Assembly (NCBI RefSeq): GCF_001507645.1
Contig: NZ_CP013909.1
Coordinates: forward strand, 2,356,001 to 2,420,000
Direction of reading: 5' to 3'
Length of the DNA: 64,000 nt
Origin: Hymenobacter sedentarius
GTDB lineage: Bacteria; Bacteroidota; Bacteroidia; Cytophagales; Hymenobacteraceae
Position numbers and translations under genes: made by a program. Positions 7,544 to 15,143 of this stretch are shown here, one piece after another. Under the pieces are notes generated by a model. It was not told the origin of the DNA. It saw only the letters and a program-made list of their open reading frames with translations, and did not search any database. Position 1 is the stretch's first letter. Each line of letters starts with the position of its first letter.

Positions 7544-8887
7544 TTAGAGCGCAAAGCCCAGGTCGAAGCTCACGATGTTGGCCACTAGGTTGGTGCTGCG
7601 CTGGTAGTGGGCGTAGCGCAGGTCCAGCGATTTCAGGCGCATGATGCGCGGCTGGCCCGCCGCGTTTTGGCCCGGCACATGGAAGCGGCTAATGCCGTAC
7701 ACCGGCGAGTAGCGCAAACCCAGGCCCACTTTGTTGGCGCTGAAATCGGACAAATCGTAATCCGAAGTATAAAATTCGTCGCTGATGGAATGCTGCAAAA
7801 AGGGCGCGAAGTACTTGGCGGCCGTTTGGGTGTGGTAGCGGTAGAAGGGGTAGAGCACGAAAAACGGCGTGACTTTCACCGGCAGTTCCAGCTCGGCGGT
7901 GTGGGCCGTAATGCCGAAATTGTCGTTGTACAAGCGGTAGAAGGCCCGAATCTGCACCACATCAGTAGCAAAGTAGTTTAGGCGCAGGCTGATGGGGTAC
8001 TTGAAGCGGGAGCGGGGCAGCAGCTCGGTTTTGGGCGCGGTGGGCACCCGCGACGAGAAATTAGCGGCGTCTACTGACGTCACGGGGTTGGGCGTGGTGC
8101 TGTCGTAGAAATACACCCGGTGGAAGGGCGTGCTCAACAGGCCGTTTTGCGAAACCAGCTCGGTGCTGATGGCCGCCTGCAGCCGCTTGGTGAGCACCTG
8201 CGAGTAGGTGGCCGTGAGGTTGTAGGTCTGGCGGGTGTCGGTGCCGTATTCGCTTTTGCCGCGAGTGGGGGTGGTGCGCAGCTCAATGGGCGTAATCAAT
8301 GTTACCTGGTCGAGGAAAATATGGCCGGCCAGGCTGAGCTGCCGGTTGCCGTCGCGCGAGGTTTTGGCAAATGAGCCCGTGCCGTTGACCGAGAAGTAGT
8401 CGTACTCTTTCGAAACGCCGGCCCCCACGCCCCAAATAGTGCCCTTGTACTTGTGCTCGCGGCTGTAGCCGAAGTCGCCGTGAAAGCGGGTGTCGTGCGC
8501 CGAAGGCGTGGAGAGCGCAAAGTCAATCCGGTCGGTCGATGCCGAGGCGTAAAAGTCGGCGCCTACGTTAGCCGTCAGCCGGCTCACCGTATCCAGCGGC
8601 ACGTTGACGATGATGGCGGGCGGCACGTCGGTGAGGTGCTCGGTGCCGCGGCCGCCTTCCACGGCGCCGTGGGTGCCGTCCTGCCGGTAGTAGCCGCCGA
8701 TTATGTCGATGGTGGTTTCATCGGCCGCGCGGTTCACGGGCACCGAGGGGCTCACGGGCGCGCCGTAGCCGTCGATGCGGTTGGGGTTTTGGGTGGTGCC
8801 GGGCGTAGTTTGGGCCAGAGCCGGCGCCGCCAGGGCACTCCAGATACCAAGCGTGGCGAGTAGTTTTTTCACCGTCATAAGCGACAT
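7544..8887 (-). CDS. DUF3570 outer-membrane-type protein
   Basis: A 447-residue exported protein with a signal peptide (residues 1-25, 'LGIWSALAAPALAQ'). It is dominated by alternating aromatic/polar beta strands, for example 'FYASASTDRIDFALSTPSAHD' and 'KEYDYFSVNGTGSFA'. It ends in 'NIVSFDLGFAL', whose terminal hydrophobic residue is typical of outer-membrane barrels. I assign it to DUF3570 from its features and context: the DUF4266 lipoprotein gene ends 8 bp upstream, preceded by apbE and a thioredoxin-like gene. It is the last gene of that unit. The role is unknown; an outer-membrane component of an envelope redox or metal-handling system is an inference from the neighbours. Confidence 0.85.
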   Translation of the reverse strand: MSLMTVKKLLATLGIWSALAAPALAQTTPGTTQNPNRIDGYGAPVSPSVPVNRAADETTIDIIGGYYRQDGTHGAVEGGRGTEHLTDVPPAIIVNVPLDTVSRLTANVGADFYASASTDRIDFALSTPSAHDTRFHGDFGYSREHKYKGTIWGVGAGVSKEYDYFSVNGTGSFAKTSRDGNRQLSLAGHIFLDQVTLITPIELRTTPTRGKSEYGTDTRQTYNLTATYSQVLTKRLQAAISTELVSQNGLLSTPFHRVYFYDSTTPNPVTSVDAANFSSRVPTAPKTELLPRSRFKYPISLRLNYFATDVVQIRAFYRLYNDNFGITAHTAELELPVKVTPFFVLYPFYRYHTQTAAKYFAPFLQHSISDEFYTSDYDLSDFSANKVGLGLRYSPVYGISRFHVPGQNAAGQPRIMRLKSLDLRYAHYQRSTNLVANIVSFDLGFAL

Positions 8888-8895
8888 CCGGATGA

Positions 8896-9147
8896 TTAAT
8901 TGCAGCCGCAGCCGCCGCCTACTTTGCCGCCGTTGGCCCCACCGGCGCCTTCGCGGTAGCTCTCAAAATTGGTTTCGGGCGTTTCCACGATTTTGCTGCT
9001 CAGTTTCATATCCTCGTCGTTGAGATATACTTTCTGGTACGCGGCCACCGACACGCAGCTGGGCAGCGCGGCGCCCAGCGGCAGCAACACCAGCGCCAGC
9101 CCCAGGCGCGGACAGGAGAGGAGCAAAGACTTTTTCACAGCTAGCAA
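8896..9147 (-). CDS. DUF4266 small lipoprotein ending in GGGCGCN
   Basis: An 83-residue protein with a lipobox-like signal ('LPLGAALPSC', Cys31). The mature part includes 'AYQKVYLNDEDMKL', and the C-terminus is Gly-rich and ends in GGGCGCN. The terminal CxC motif is the hallmark of DUF4266. The gene is packed between apbE (9-bp gap) and the DUF3570 gene (8-bp gap), so the three are almost certainly cotranscribed. The exposed cysteine pair could bind metal or exchange disulfides with the thioredoxin-like protein encoded at the head of the cluster. That is inference; no function is established to my knowledge. Confidence 0.88.
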   Translation of the reverse strand: MLAVKKSLLLSCPRLGLALVLLPLGAALPSCVSVAAYQKVYLNDEDMKLSSKIVETPETNFESYREGAGGANGGKVGGGCGCN

Positions 9148-9156
9148 TACTAAGAA

Positions 9157-10203
9157 TCAGGGATGGGTGGTAGCGCTGCCGCGGTAATAATTCAGTTTCA
9201 TGCCCTTGGACACCAGCGTGCGGTTGTCGTCGGTAATCAACGCGCAATCAACGTTTTTCAGGCCGTTGATGAACGCCAGACCGGCGGTTGGGCCTTTCAC
9301 GAAGACGACTTCGTCTAAGCCGTCGGCCAATTCCACATCGGGGCAGATGATGGTGACCGAGCGCAGCCCAATGGACGGGTAGCCGGTGTGCGGGTTGATG
9401 ATGTGCCCGTAGACCTGGCTGCCCACCGTGAAGTACTGCTCGTAGTTGCCGGCCGTCACCACAGCCACGTCGGTCACGTCAACCCAGGCGGCCACGCTGC
9501 GCGGGTGGTCAGGGTCGCCGATGGCCACGCGCCACAGCGAGCCATCGGCCTGCCGGCCCCAGCAATAGATATCGCCCGAGCCGTTCAGCAGCCCGCCCTT
9601 GATGCCTTTGGCTTCCAGCACCTGCTTGGCCCGCCGGATGCCGTAGCCCTGCAGAATGCCCGCCAGGTTGATGCGCATGCCTTTTTCGGGCAGGTACATC
9701 GTGTGTTGAGCTGGGTCCAGCTTGATTTTTTGCCAGCCAATGCGCCGCACCGACGCCCGCACCAGCGCCGAATCGGGCAGGCCAGCGTGCGGCTGCCGGT
9801 CAAACTTGTAGAGCTTGTCGGCGCTGGCGAAGGTGATGTCGAACGCGCCGTCGCTGAGCCGCGAGAGCCGCAGCGTGCGGTTGATAAGGTCGAAGGTTTC
9901 GGGCGACACCGCCACCGGCCGCACCCCTGCCATGCGGTTGATGCGCACTACCTCGGAAGTAGAATCCCAGAACGACATGAGGTGGTCGATGCGCTGCACC
10001 TCGCTCAGGCCGGCCCGCAGGGCCCGCTGGCCGGTGGAGTCGTCGGGCGCCACCACCGTGAAGGTGAAGCGGGAGCCCATGAGGTGGGCGCTGCGCGTGA
10101 AGGTGTGTCGTTGCGGAGCGGTTTGGGCACGGCCGGGGCAGCCACTGAACAACAAGAGGCTCAGCAGCAGGGTTAAGACGGGGGCGGGCTTCCAACTCGG
10201 CAT
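9157..10203 (-). CDS. apbE: FAD:protein FMN transferase (ApbE family), lipoprotein
   Basis: A 348-residue ApbE protein, which transfers FMN from FAD onto Thr/Ser of target proteins outside the cytoplasm. It has a lipoprotein signal ('LLSLLLFSGC', Cys22). Family motifs are 'HLMGSRFTFTVV', 'RIDHLMSFWDSTSEVVRIN', 'SDGAFDIT', 'INLAGILQGYGIRRA' (usual form DxGAxxKGYxxD, here divergent), 'GGLLNGSGDIYCWG' and 'YGHIINPHTGYPSIGL'. The divergence of the first nucleotide-binding motif is notable. I see no flavinylation motif (S/T-G-A-T/S type) in the DUF3570 or DUF4266 neighbours, so its substrate is probably elsewhere or atypical. It is the second gene of the four-gene cluster. Confidence 0.88.
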   Translation of the reverse strand: MPSWKPAPVLTLLLSLLLFSGCPGRAQTAPQRHTFTRSAHLMGSRFTFTVVAPDDSTGQRALRAGLSEVQRIDHLMSFWDSTSEVVRINRMAGVRPVAVSPETFDLINRTLRLSRLSDGAFDITFASADKLYKFDRQPHAGLPDSALVRASVRRIGWQKIKLDPAQHTMYLPEKGMRINLAGILQGYGIRRAKQVLEAKGIKGGLLNGSGDIYCWGRQADGSLWRVAIGDPDHPRSVAAWVDVTDVAVVTAGNYEQYFTVGSQVYGHIINPHTGYPSIGLRSVTIICPDVELADGLDEVVFVKGPTAGLAFINGLKNVDCALITDDNRTLVSKGMKLNYYRGSATTHP

Positions 10204-10295
10204 GGAGCATCAATAGGTGACGATAACGGATAGAGTCGGAAAAGCCGGCCGACCCCTACGAAGCTTTGTGAAATCTTTAAAAAAGCCGATTCTGC

Positions 10296-10940
10296 CTACA
10301 GCGTGGGCACTACCTTTTTAAGGTACGCCTCGAAGGCCGTGGGGCCGCCCGCAATGTAGCCGGTCTTGGCCAGCACCTTGCCCTCAGGCGAGATAACGAC
10401 GGCCAGCGGGAAGTCGCCCTCGCGGTTGAGCTGCGCGGCGGCCGCTTCGTTGAGCTTAACCTGGGCGGCAGTGGGCTGGTTGCGCTTCTGGCGCGGAAAG
10501 TCGAAGTGAGCCAGCACCAGCCGGTCTTTGGCGTAGGCAGCAAATTCGGGCTTTGCAAACACCTCCTGCTCGTAGATGATGCAGGGCTTGCACCAATCGG
10601 AACCGGAGAAAACGGCCAGAATGGGCCGTTTGGTGGCTTTGGCTTGCGCCTGGGCGGCGCTCAGGTCGGTCAGCCAGGTGGTGTTGCCGTCGGCCTGCGC
10701 GGGCAAAATCACTTGCGGCGACGAAACCAGGGGCGACACCGGCTTGGGGGCGCTGGCCACGGGAGCAGGCGTTACCACTTTGCTTTTGCTGACGGTGTTG
10801 CCGGCGGCGTCCGAGGTTTTGGTTTTGACCTTCACGGCTGCCTGCTGTGCCTGTACCGAATGGGCGGCCACCAGGCCCAGGGCCAGAACAAATGCCCGAA
10901 CGGGACTTACGGAAGGAATAAAGGACATGCGGAAAGGCAT
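10296..10940 (-). CDS. Exported thioredoxin-like protein
   Basis: A 214-residue protein with a signal peptide ('VRAFVLALGLVAAHSVQAQ', cleavage near residue 32). A Lys/Thr/Pro-rich linker of about 50 residues follows, then a thioredoxin-fold domain with active site WCKPC in 'FSGSDWCKPCIIYEQEVF' and the cis-proline segment 'GDFPLAVVISPEGKVL'. The frame extends 38 codons further; the start at 10940 was chosen because it precedes the signal peptide, and 10928 is an equal alternative. It lies 92 bp upstream of apbE on the same strand and heads the ApbE/DUF4266/DUF3570 cluster. It probably reduces or shuttles disulfides on envelope proteins. Confidence 0.85.
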   Translation of the reverse strand: MPFRMSFIPSVSPVRAFVLALGLVAAHSVQAQQAAVKVKTKTSDAAGNTVSKSKVVTPAPVASAPKPVSPLVSSPQVILPAQADGNTTWLTDLSAAQAQAKATKRPILAVFSGSDWCKPCIIYEQEVFAKPEFAAYAKDRLVLAHFDFPRQKRNQPTAAQVKLNEAAAAQLNREGDFPLAVVISPEGKVLAKTGYIAGGPTAFEAYLKKVVPTL

Positions 10941-11167
10941 AAAATGTGAAACGGATAGCAAAATCCCGAGCCGGTCAGTTCTTACGGCGGCCCAAGGCAG
11001 CGGTTGAAGCTCCGCCTTGTGGCAGGTTAGCTCAATTTCAAGCTTTAGAACCACCCGTCGGGGCTAAAGGTCTTATCGCATCAGGAAAATGCCATGAGTA
11101 CTCGGGTCCTCCGAATTGGCAAGAACCCGGCCACAACGCACCCAGGGGCTGAGAAACGGCGCGGGCG

Positions 11168-11578
11168 CTAGGGCAACCGGCGCACCTTCAGGATGCGCTT
11201 TACGGTGTCCAGCGACACGATTTCCAGGGTATAGCTGGGGTCGGGGCCTTCGGTGAGGTTGACGCGGAGGTGCGTGCCGCGGTCGAGGGTCCAGGCGCCG
11301 GGGCGCCCCGCCAGGCCATCGGTGGGCGCGATGTCGAACTGCTCGAACCGCCCGTAGGGCTTGATGGCAAAGCCCGTCCGGCCCCGCGAAGGCGGAAAGG
11401 CGTAAGTATTGGGCCGGTACACGAGGATGTCTTCGCTGTTTTCCTCCCTGGAAAGGAGCCAGGTACCTTCGAGTTTCTTCATGGCTGGGATGGGAACGGC
11501 GCGGCGGCGCTGGCAGCTGGCAGCTAAAACGAGCAGGAGAGGCAGCAGCAGCCGGAAGAGAGAACGCAACCTAAGCAT
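11168..11578 (-). CDS. Small lipocalin-like lipoprotein
   Basis: A 136-residue predicted lipoprotein (signal 'LLLPLLLVLAASC', Cys22, preceded by Arg-rich residues). The mature part opens with 'KKLEGTWLLSREEN', the G-x-W motif that starts lipocalin-like domains. Short beta segments follow ('AIKPYGRFEQFDI', 'GAWTLDRGTHLRVNL', 'YTLEIVSLDTVKRILKV'). The size fits the small lipocalin-like lipoproteins common in Bacteroidota. It is divergent from polX. Ligand and role are unknown; the fold assignment is moderate. Confidence 0.65.
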   Translation of the reverse strand: MLRLRSLFRLLLPLLLVLAASCQRRRAVPIPAMKKLEGTWLLSREENSEDILVYRPNTYAFPPSRGRTGFAIKPYGRFEQFDIAPTDGLAGRPGAWTLDRGTHLRVNLTEGPDPSYTLEIVSLDTVKRILKVRRLP

Positions 11579-11714
11579 TGATTTCTGCGAAGTGTAGGGC
11601 CTGAAAGGTAAGGCGAATCAAGTAGGTACGTTAGTTGGGCTGGTTTGGCCATTGGCGCGCAAGCCGCGTAAGCAGCAGTGTACGCTACATTCGTTCCCAC
11701 AAAACCCCTTCCCC

Positions 11715-13547
11715 GTGGATAACCGCGCCCTGACCCGCGCCTTCAAGCTGGCTGCCCAGCTCATGGAGCTGCACGACGAAAACCCCTTTAAAATCCGCGC
11801 AATCGAAGGCACGGCCAACGCCCTGGACGCCCTGAGCTTCCCGGTGTCGGAAATCGAGCGCTCCGGCCTGCCCGACCGCACTGGCCTGAGCAAAACCGCC
11901 GCCGCCAAAGTAGCCGAACTGCTCGATACCGGCACGTTTCCGGAGCTGCGCCATCTGCTCGAAATCACCCCGCCCGGCGTGGTCGAGATGCTGAACATCA
12001 AAGGCATCGGCCCGAAGAAAATCCGGGCCCTGTGGCGCGACCTGGGCATCGAAAGCGCCGAGCAGCTGCGCGAAGCCGCCGAAAAAGACCTGGTGAGTAA
12101 GCTCAAGGGCTTCGGCAAAAAGACCCAGGATTCCATACTGGAAGCCCTCGAGTTTGCCGGCCAAAGCAAGGGCAAGCTGCTGTACCCGCAGGCCGAAAGC
12201 CTGGCCGAACAGCTGTGCCAGCAGCTGCGCAACGGCTTAAAAACTGAGAAAGTAGCCGTGGCCGGCGAAATCCGCCGCCGCCTCGAAACCGTGGAAACCG
12301 TGCGCCTCGTGGCCGCCACCGACCGCCCGGCCCAGGCCCACCTGCTGCTCAACTCCCTCGAGGGCCTCACACCCAACCCGCACCGCTCCGGCCCGTTTGC
12401 CTGGCGCGGCACGGCCACCGAGTCGGGCGTGCAGGTGGAGGTGCTGCTCACCACGGCCGAAGCCTTCACCACCGAGCTATTCCTGAACTCGGCCGCCGAG
12501 GAGCACCTAAACGAGCCGCTGCCCGGCGTGCAGGGCCACGGCGGCGGGGCCCCGGCCACGCTGCGCCAGTGGGCCCGCCGCGAAACATTCCAGCAGGAAG
12601 AAGCCCTCTACGAGAAAGCCGGCCTGCAATTCATCGTGCCCGAGCTGCGCGAAGGCCTGGGCGAAATTGAGCTGGCTGCCGAGAAAAAGCTGCCCCGCCT
12701 ACTCGAAGACAGCGACCTGCGCGGCTCCCTGCACAACCACAGCACCTATTCCGACGGCAACCACAGCCTGCGCGAGATGGCCACCTTCTTGCGCGACCAC
12801 AATTACGAGTACCTCGGCATCTGCGACCACAGCCAGGCCGCGCATTATGCCAACGGCCTCGGCGTGGAGCGCGTGCGCCAGCAGCACCAGGAAATCGACA
12901 AGCTCAACGCCGAGCTCGCGCCCTTCCGCATCTTCAAGGGCATCGAGAGCGACATTCTCAGCGATGGTTCCCTGGATTATCCGTCTGACGTGCTGGCCAG
13001 CTTCGATTTCATCGTGGCCTCCGTGCACTCCAACCTGAAAATGGACGAGCGCAAAGCCACCGAACGCCTGCTGCGCGCCATCGAAAACCCTTACACCACC
13101 ATGCTGGGCCACCCCACCGGCCGCCTGCTGCTGCGCCGCCAGGGCTACCCCATCGACTATAAAGCCGTCATCGACGCCTGCGCCAAGCACCAGGTCATCA
13201 TCGAAATCAACTCCAACCCCTGGCGCCTCGACCTCGACTGGCGCTGGGTGCGCTACGCCCACGACCAGGGCGTGATGCTCAGCATCAACCCCGACGCCCA
13301 TCATACCGACGGATACGCCGACATGCGCTACGGCGTGCTCATGGGCCGCAAGGGATTTTTGACCAAGGAAATGACGTTCAACGCGAAGTCGGTGGAGGAA
13401 GCCGCGGCCTACTTTGAAAAACGAAAAGCCGCTATCAAGCCCCGCTGGAATACAAAAAGTCGTTGTTTGAGTAAACGTCAAGCTCCCCTCCTTACCAAGG
13501 AGGGGACGCTGGCGCGAAGCGCCAGCTGGGGTGGTTGTGGGCGTTGA
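11715..13547 (+). CDS. polX: PolX-family protein with PHP domain, polymerase site apparently degenerate
   Basis: A 610-residue bacterial PolX homologue. The order is an N-terminal 8-kDa-like region ('AAQLMELHDENPFKIRAIEG'), helix-hairpin-helix segments ('LNIKGIGPKKIRALW', 'LKGFGKKTQDSILEAL'), nucleotidyltransferase palm (about residues 175-320) and a C-terminal PHP domain. The GTG start at 11715 gives the family N-terminus; a TTG 21 codons upstream is less likely. The palm reads 'EIRRRLETVETVRLVAAT', where active homologues have two aspartates, so polymerase activity is doubtful. The PHP motifs are intact: HNHSTYSDG, CDHS, GIESDI, ASVHS, NPDAH. A metal-dependent exonuclease or phosphoesterase function is likely. 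The last 20 or so residues are encoded by the adjacent repeat. Confidence 0.88.
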   Translation: MDNRALTRAFKLAAQLMELHDENPFKIRAIEGTANALDALSFPVSEIERSGLPDRTGLSKTAAAKVAELLDTGTFPELRHLLEITPPGVVEMLNIKGIGPKKIRALWRDLGIESAEQLREAAEKDLVSKLKGFGKKTQDSILEALEFAGQSKGKLLYPQAESLAEQLCQQLRNGLKTEKVAVAGEIRRRLETVETVRLVAATDRPAQAHLLLNSLEGLTPNPHRSGPFAWRGTATESGVQVEVLLTTAEAFTTELFLNSAAEEHLNEPLPGVQGHGGGAPATLRQWARRETFQQEEALYEKAGLQFIVPELREGLGEIELAAEKKLPRLLEDSDLRGSLHNHSTYSDGNHSLREMATFLRDHNYEYLGICDHSQAAHYANGLGVERVRQQHQEIDKLNAELAPFRIFKGIESDILSDGSLDYPSDVLASFDFIVASVHSNLKMDERKATERLLRAIENPYTTMLGHPTGRLLLRRQGYPIDYKAVIDACAKHQVIIEINSNPWRLDLDWRWVRYAHDQGVMLSINPDAHHTDGYADMRYGVLMGRKGFLTKEMTFNAKSVEEAAAYFEKRKAAIKPRWNTKSRCLSKRQAPLLTKEGTLARSASWGGCGR

Positions 13548-13656
13548 ACGACTTGCGCTGGAATCGTTCGAACGTTTCGTTCAGGCATCGTTCAACGACC
13601 CAACCACCCCCGTTTTCGCTGCGCGAAAACATCCCCTCCTTGCTAAGGAGGGGAGT
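13482..13656. repeat. Family C paired-hairpin repeat, copy 1
   Basis: Two inverted arms (about 13482-13537 and 13600-13656). Each consists of a CTCCCCTCC...GGAGGGG hairpin, then a second hairpin, then GGGGTGGTTG (reverse-complemented in the right arm). The second hairpin is GCTGGCGCGAAGCGCCAGC on the left and GTTTTCGCTGCGCGAAAAC on the right. The centre contains GCTGGAATCGTTCG, shared with the copy at 20127-20331. The left arm overlaps the 3' end of polX. Confidence 0.85.
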
Positions 13657-13674
13657 TGGTCGTTCTGTTATCCC

Positions 13675-14739
13675 ATGAAAATCCTCGTTCTCCGCTTTTC
13701 CTCTATCGGCGACATCGTGCTCACCACGCCCGTGGTGCGGGCGCTGGCCCAGCAGGTGCCCAACGCGGAAGTCCATTTTGCCACCAAGCCCGGCTACCGC
13801 GGCCTGCTGGAGCCCAATCCATACATCACCAAAGTGCATTGCCTTACCGGCAGCCTCGGCCAGCTGGTGCGCGAGCTGCACGCCGAGCGGTTCGATTTCG
13901 TGGTCGACCTGCACAACAACCTGCGCACCACCCTGCTCAAGATGCGCTTGGGCGTGCCCGGCAACAGCTTCGACAAGCTCAACTGGCAGAAGTGGCTGCT
14001 GGTTAATTTCAAGATTGACCGGTTGCCGCGCGTGCATATCGTGCAGCGCTATCTGGAGGCGGCCGCGATGCTTGGCGTGAAAGACGACGGCCATGGGCTC
14101 GACTACTTCATTCCGGAAGGGCAGGAAGTTGAGCTGAATACCCTGCCCGCGGCTTTCCAGCGGGGATACGTGGCGGTGGCCATCGGGGCTCAGCACGCTA
14201 CCAAGCGCCTCCCGGTCGAAAAGCTAATTGAGTTGTGCGCCAAGCTGGCCCGACCCATCGTGCTGCTCGGCGGCCCCGAAGACGAGAGCATTGGCCATAT
14301 CATTGAGCAGGCCTTTGCGACGAAAGCAGCCACGGCAGCAGCTCCCGTGGCTACCATTCCCGACAGACCGTACCGTTTTCCAGAAAAGCCACTCAGTCAC
14401 TCAGCCGCTCAGCCGCTCATTGTTAATGGTTGCGGGCGCTATACCCTGCATCAGTCGGCCTCGCTGTTGCGGCAGGCGCAATTTGTGGTGAGCCACGATA
14501 CCGGCCTGATGCACATTGCGGCCGCTTTCGGCAAGGAGATTTTCAGCGTGTGGGGCAATACCGTGCCTGAGTTTGGCATGTACCCCTACCGCACCGAATT
14601 CAAAGTGCTGGAAGTAAAAGGCCTGCCGTGCCGGCCGTGTTCCAAAATCGGCTTTGATAAATGCCCGCAAGGCCATTTTAAGTGCATGCGCGACCAGAAC
14701 CTCGACCTGGATTTGCCGCCTGCCCGCGATGGACGGTAA
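13675..14739 (+). CDS. Family 9 glycosyltransferase (heptosyltransferase-like)
   Basis: A 354-residue GT9 protein that transfers a sugar in LPS core or related glycan assembly at the inner face of the cytoplasmic membrane. The N-terminal Rossmann start 'MKILVLRFSSIGDIVLTTPV' is diagnostic. It is followed by 'FDFVVDLHNNLRTTLL', the second-domain 'VAVAIGAQHATKRLP' and 'FVVSHDTGLMHIAAAFGK' (donor-site D-T-G-x-x-H). The start at 13675 follows the family C repeat; the frame is open upstream only through the repeat. An unusual insert of about 35 residues (14316-14430, Ala-rich then 'PLSHSAAQPL') interrupts the second domain. Acceptor and donor cannot be told from sequence. Confidence 0.88.
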   Translation: MKILVLRFSSIGDIVLTTPVVRALAQQVPNAEVHFATKPGYRGLLEPNPYITKVHCLTGSLGQLVRELHAERFDFVVDLHNNLRTTLLKMRLGVPGNSFDKLNWQKWLLVNFKIDRLPRVHIVQRYLEAAAMLGVKDDGHGLDYFIPEGQEVELNTLPAAFQRGYVAVAIGAQHATKRLPVEKLIELCAKLARPIVLLGGPEDESIGHIIEQAFATKAATAAAPVATIPDRPYRFPEKPLSHSAAQPLIVNGCGRYTLHQSASLLRQAQFVVSHDTGLMHIAAAFGKEIFSVWGNTVPEFGMYPYRTEFKVLEVKGLPCRPCSKIGFDKCPQGHFKCMRDQNLDLDLPPARDGR

Positions 14740-14742
14740 AAA

Positions 14743-15042
14743 CTAAAGGTGTTCGAATTGCTCTTCGACGTTGGCTAGTGCCTCACAGTCGCAGTATCCA
14801 CCATAGTCCGACAACCAAAGCTTGATGGGTTCAAATGCCAGCCCTTCAGCCTCGGCAAATTGCTTTGTTAAGTGCAAAGTGTCGTCGCATCCATGCTCAG
14901 TCAATTCCTGGTCTAAATAATCGAAGTAAACCGCCAGTTTCTCCTTTGGCATGGGAAGAGACGCTAGCTTGCTAGCTTTGGCTTCTTCATTTAGCTGATT
15001 TTGCAAGGCCTTCCGGCGTTGCTTGTCTTCTTGGGATGGCAT
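14743..15042 (-). CDS. DUF2695 protein
   Basis: A 99-residue cytoplasmic protein. The N-terminal 30 residues are charged ('EDKQRRKALQNQLNEEAKA'). The C-terminal part, 'LDQELTEHGCDDTLHLTKQFAE...YGGYCDCEALANVE', carries the Cys-Asp and GGYCDCE motifs that I associate with DUF2695. The frame extends 29 codons upstream into a terminator hairpin, so the start at 15042 was chosen. It lies convergent to the glycosyltransferase, with 3 bp between the stops. The function is unknown; the cysteines might bind a metal. Confidence 0.7.
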   Translation of the reverse strand: MPSQEDKQRRKALQNQLNEEAKASKLASLPMPKEKLAVYFDYLDQELTEHGCDDTLHLTKQFAEAEGLAFEPIKLWLSDYGGYCDCEALANVEEQFEHL

Positions 15043-15087
15043 AGCCTTTCGACTTTTAAATTGATAGCGCGCGCTGCGATAGAACAC

Positions 15088-15123
15088 AAGAAGGCCCAGC
15101 CAATGTAATGACCGGGCCTTCTT
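15088..15123. terminator. Terminator after serS
   Basis: AAGAAGGCCC (15088-15097) pairs with GGGCCTTCTT (15114-15123). It lies 20 bp past the serS stop on the minus strand and before the DUF2695 gene. Confidence 0.65.
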
Positions 15124-15143
15124 ATACAAAGGAATTAGCTCAA

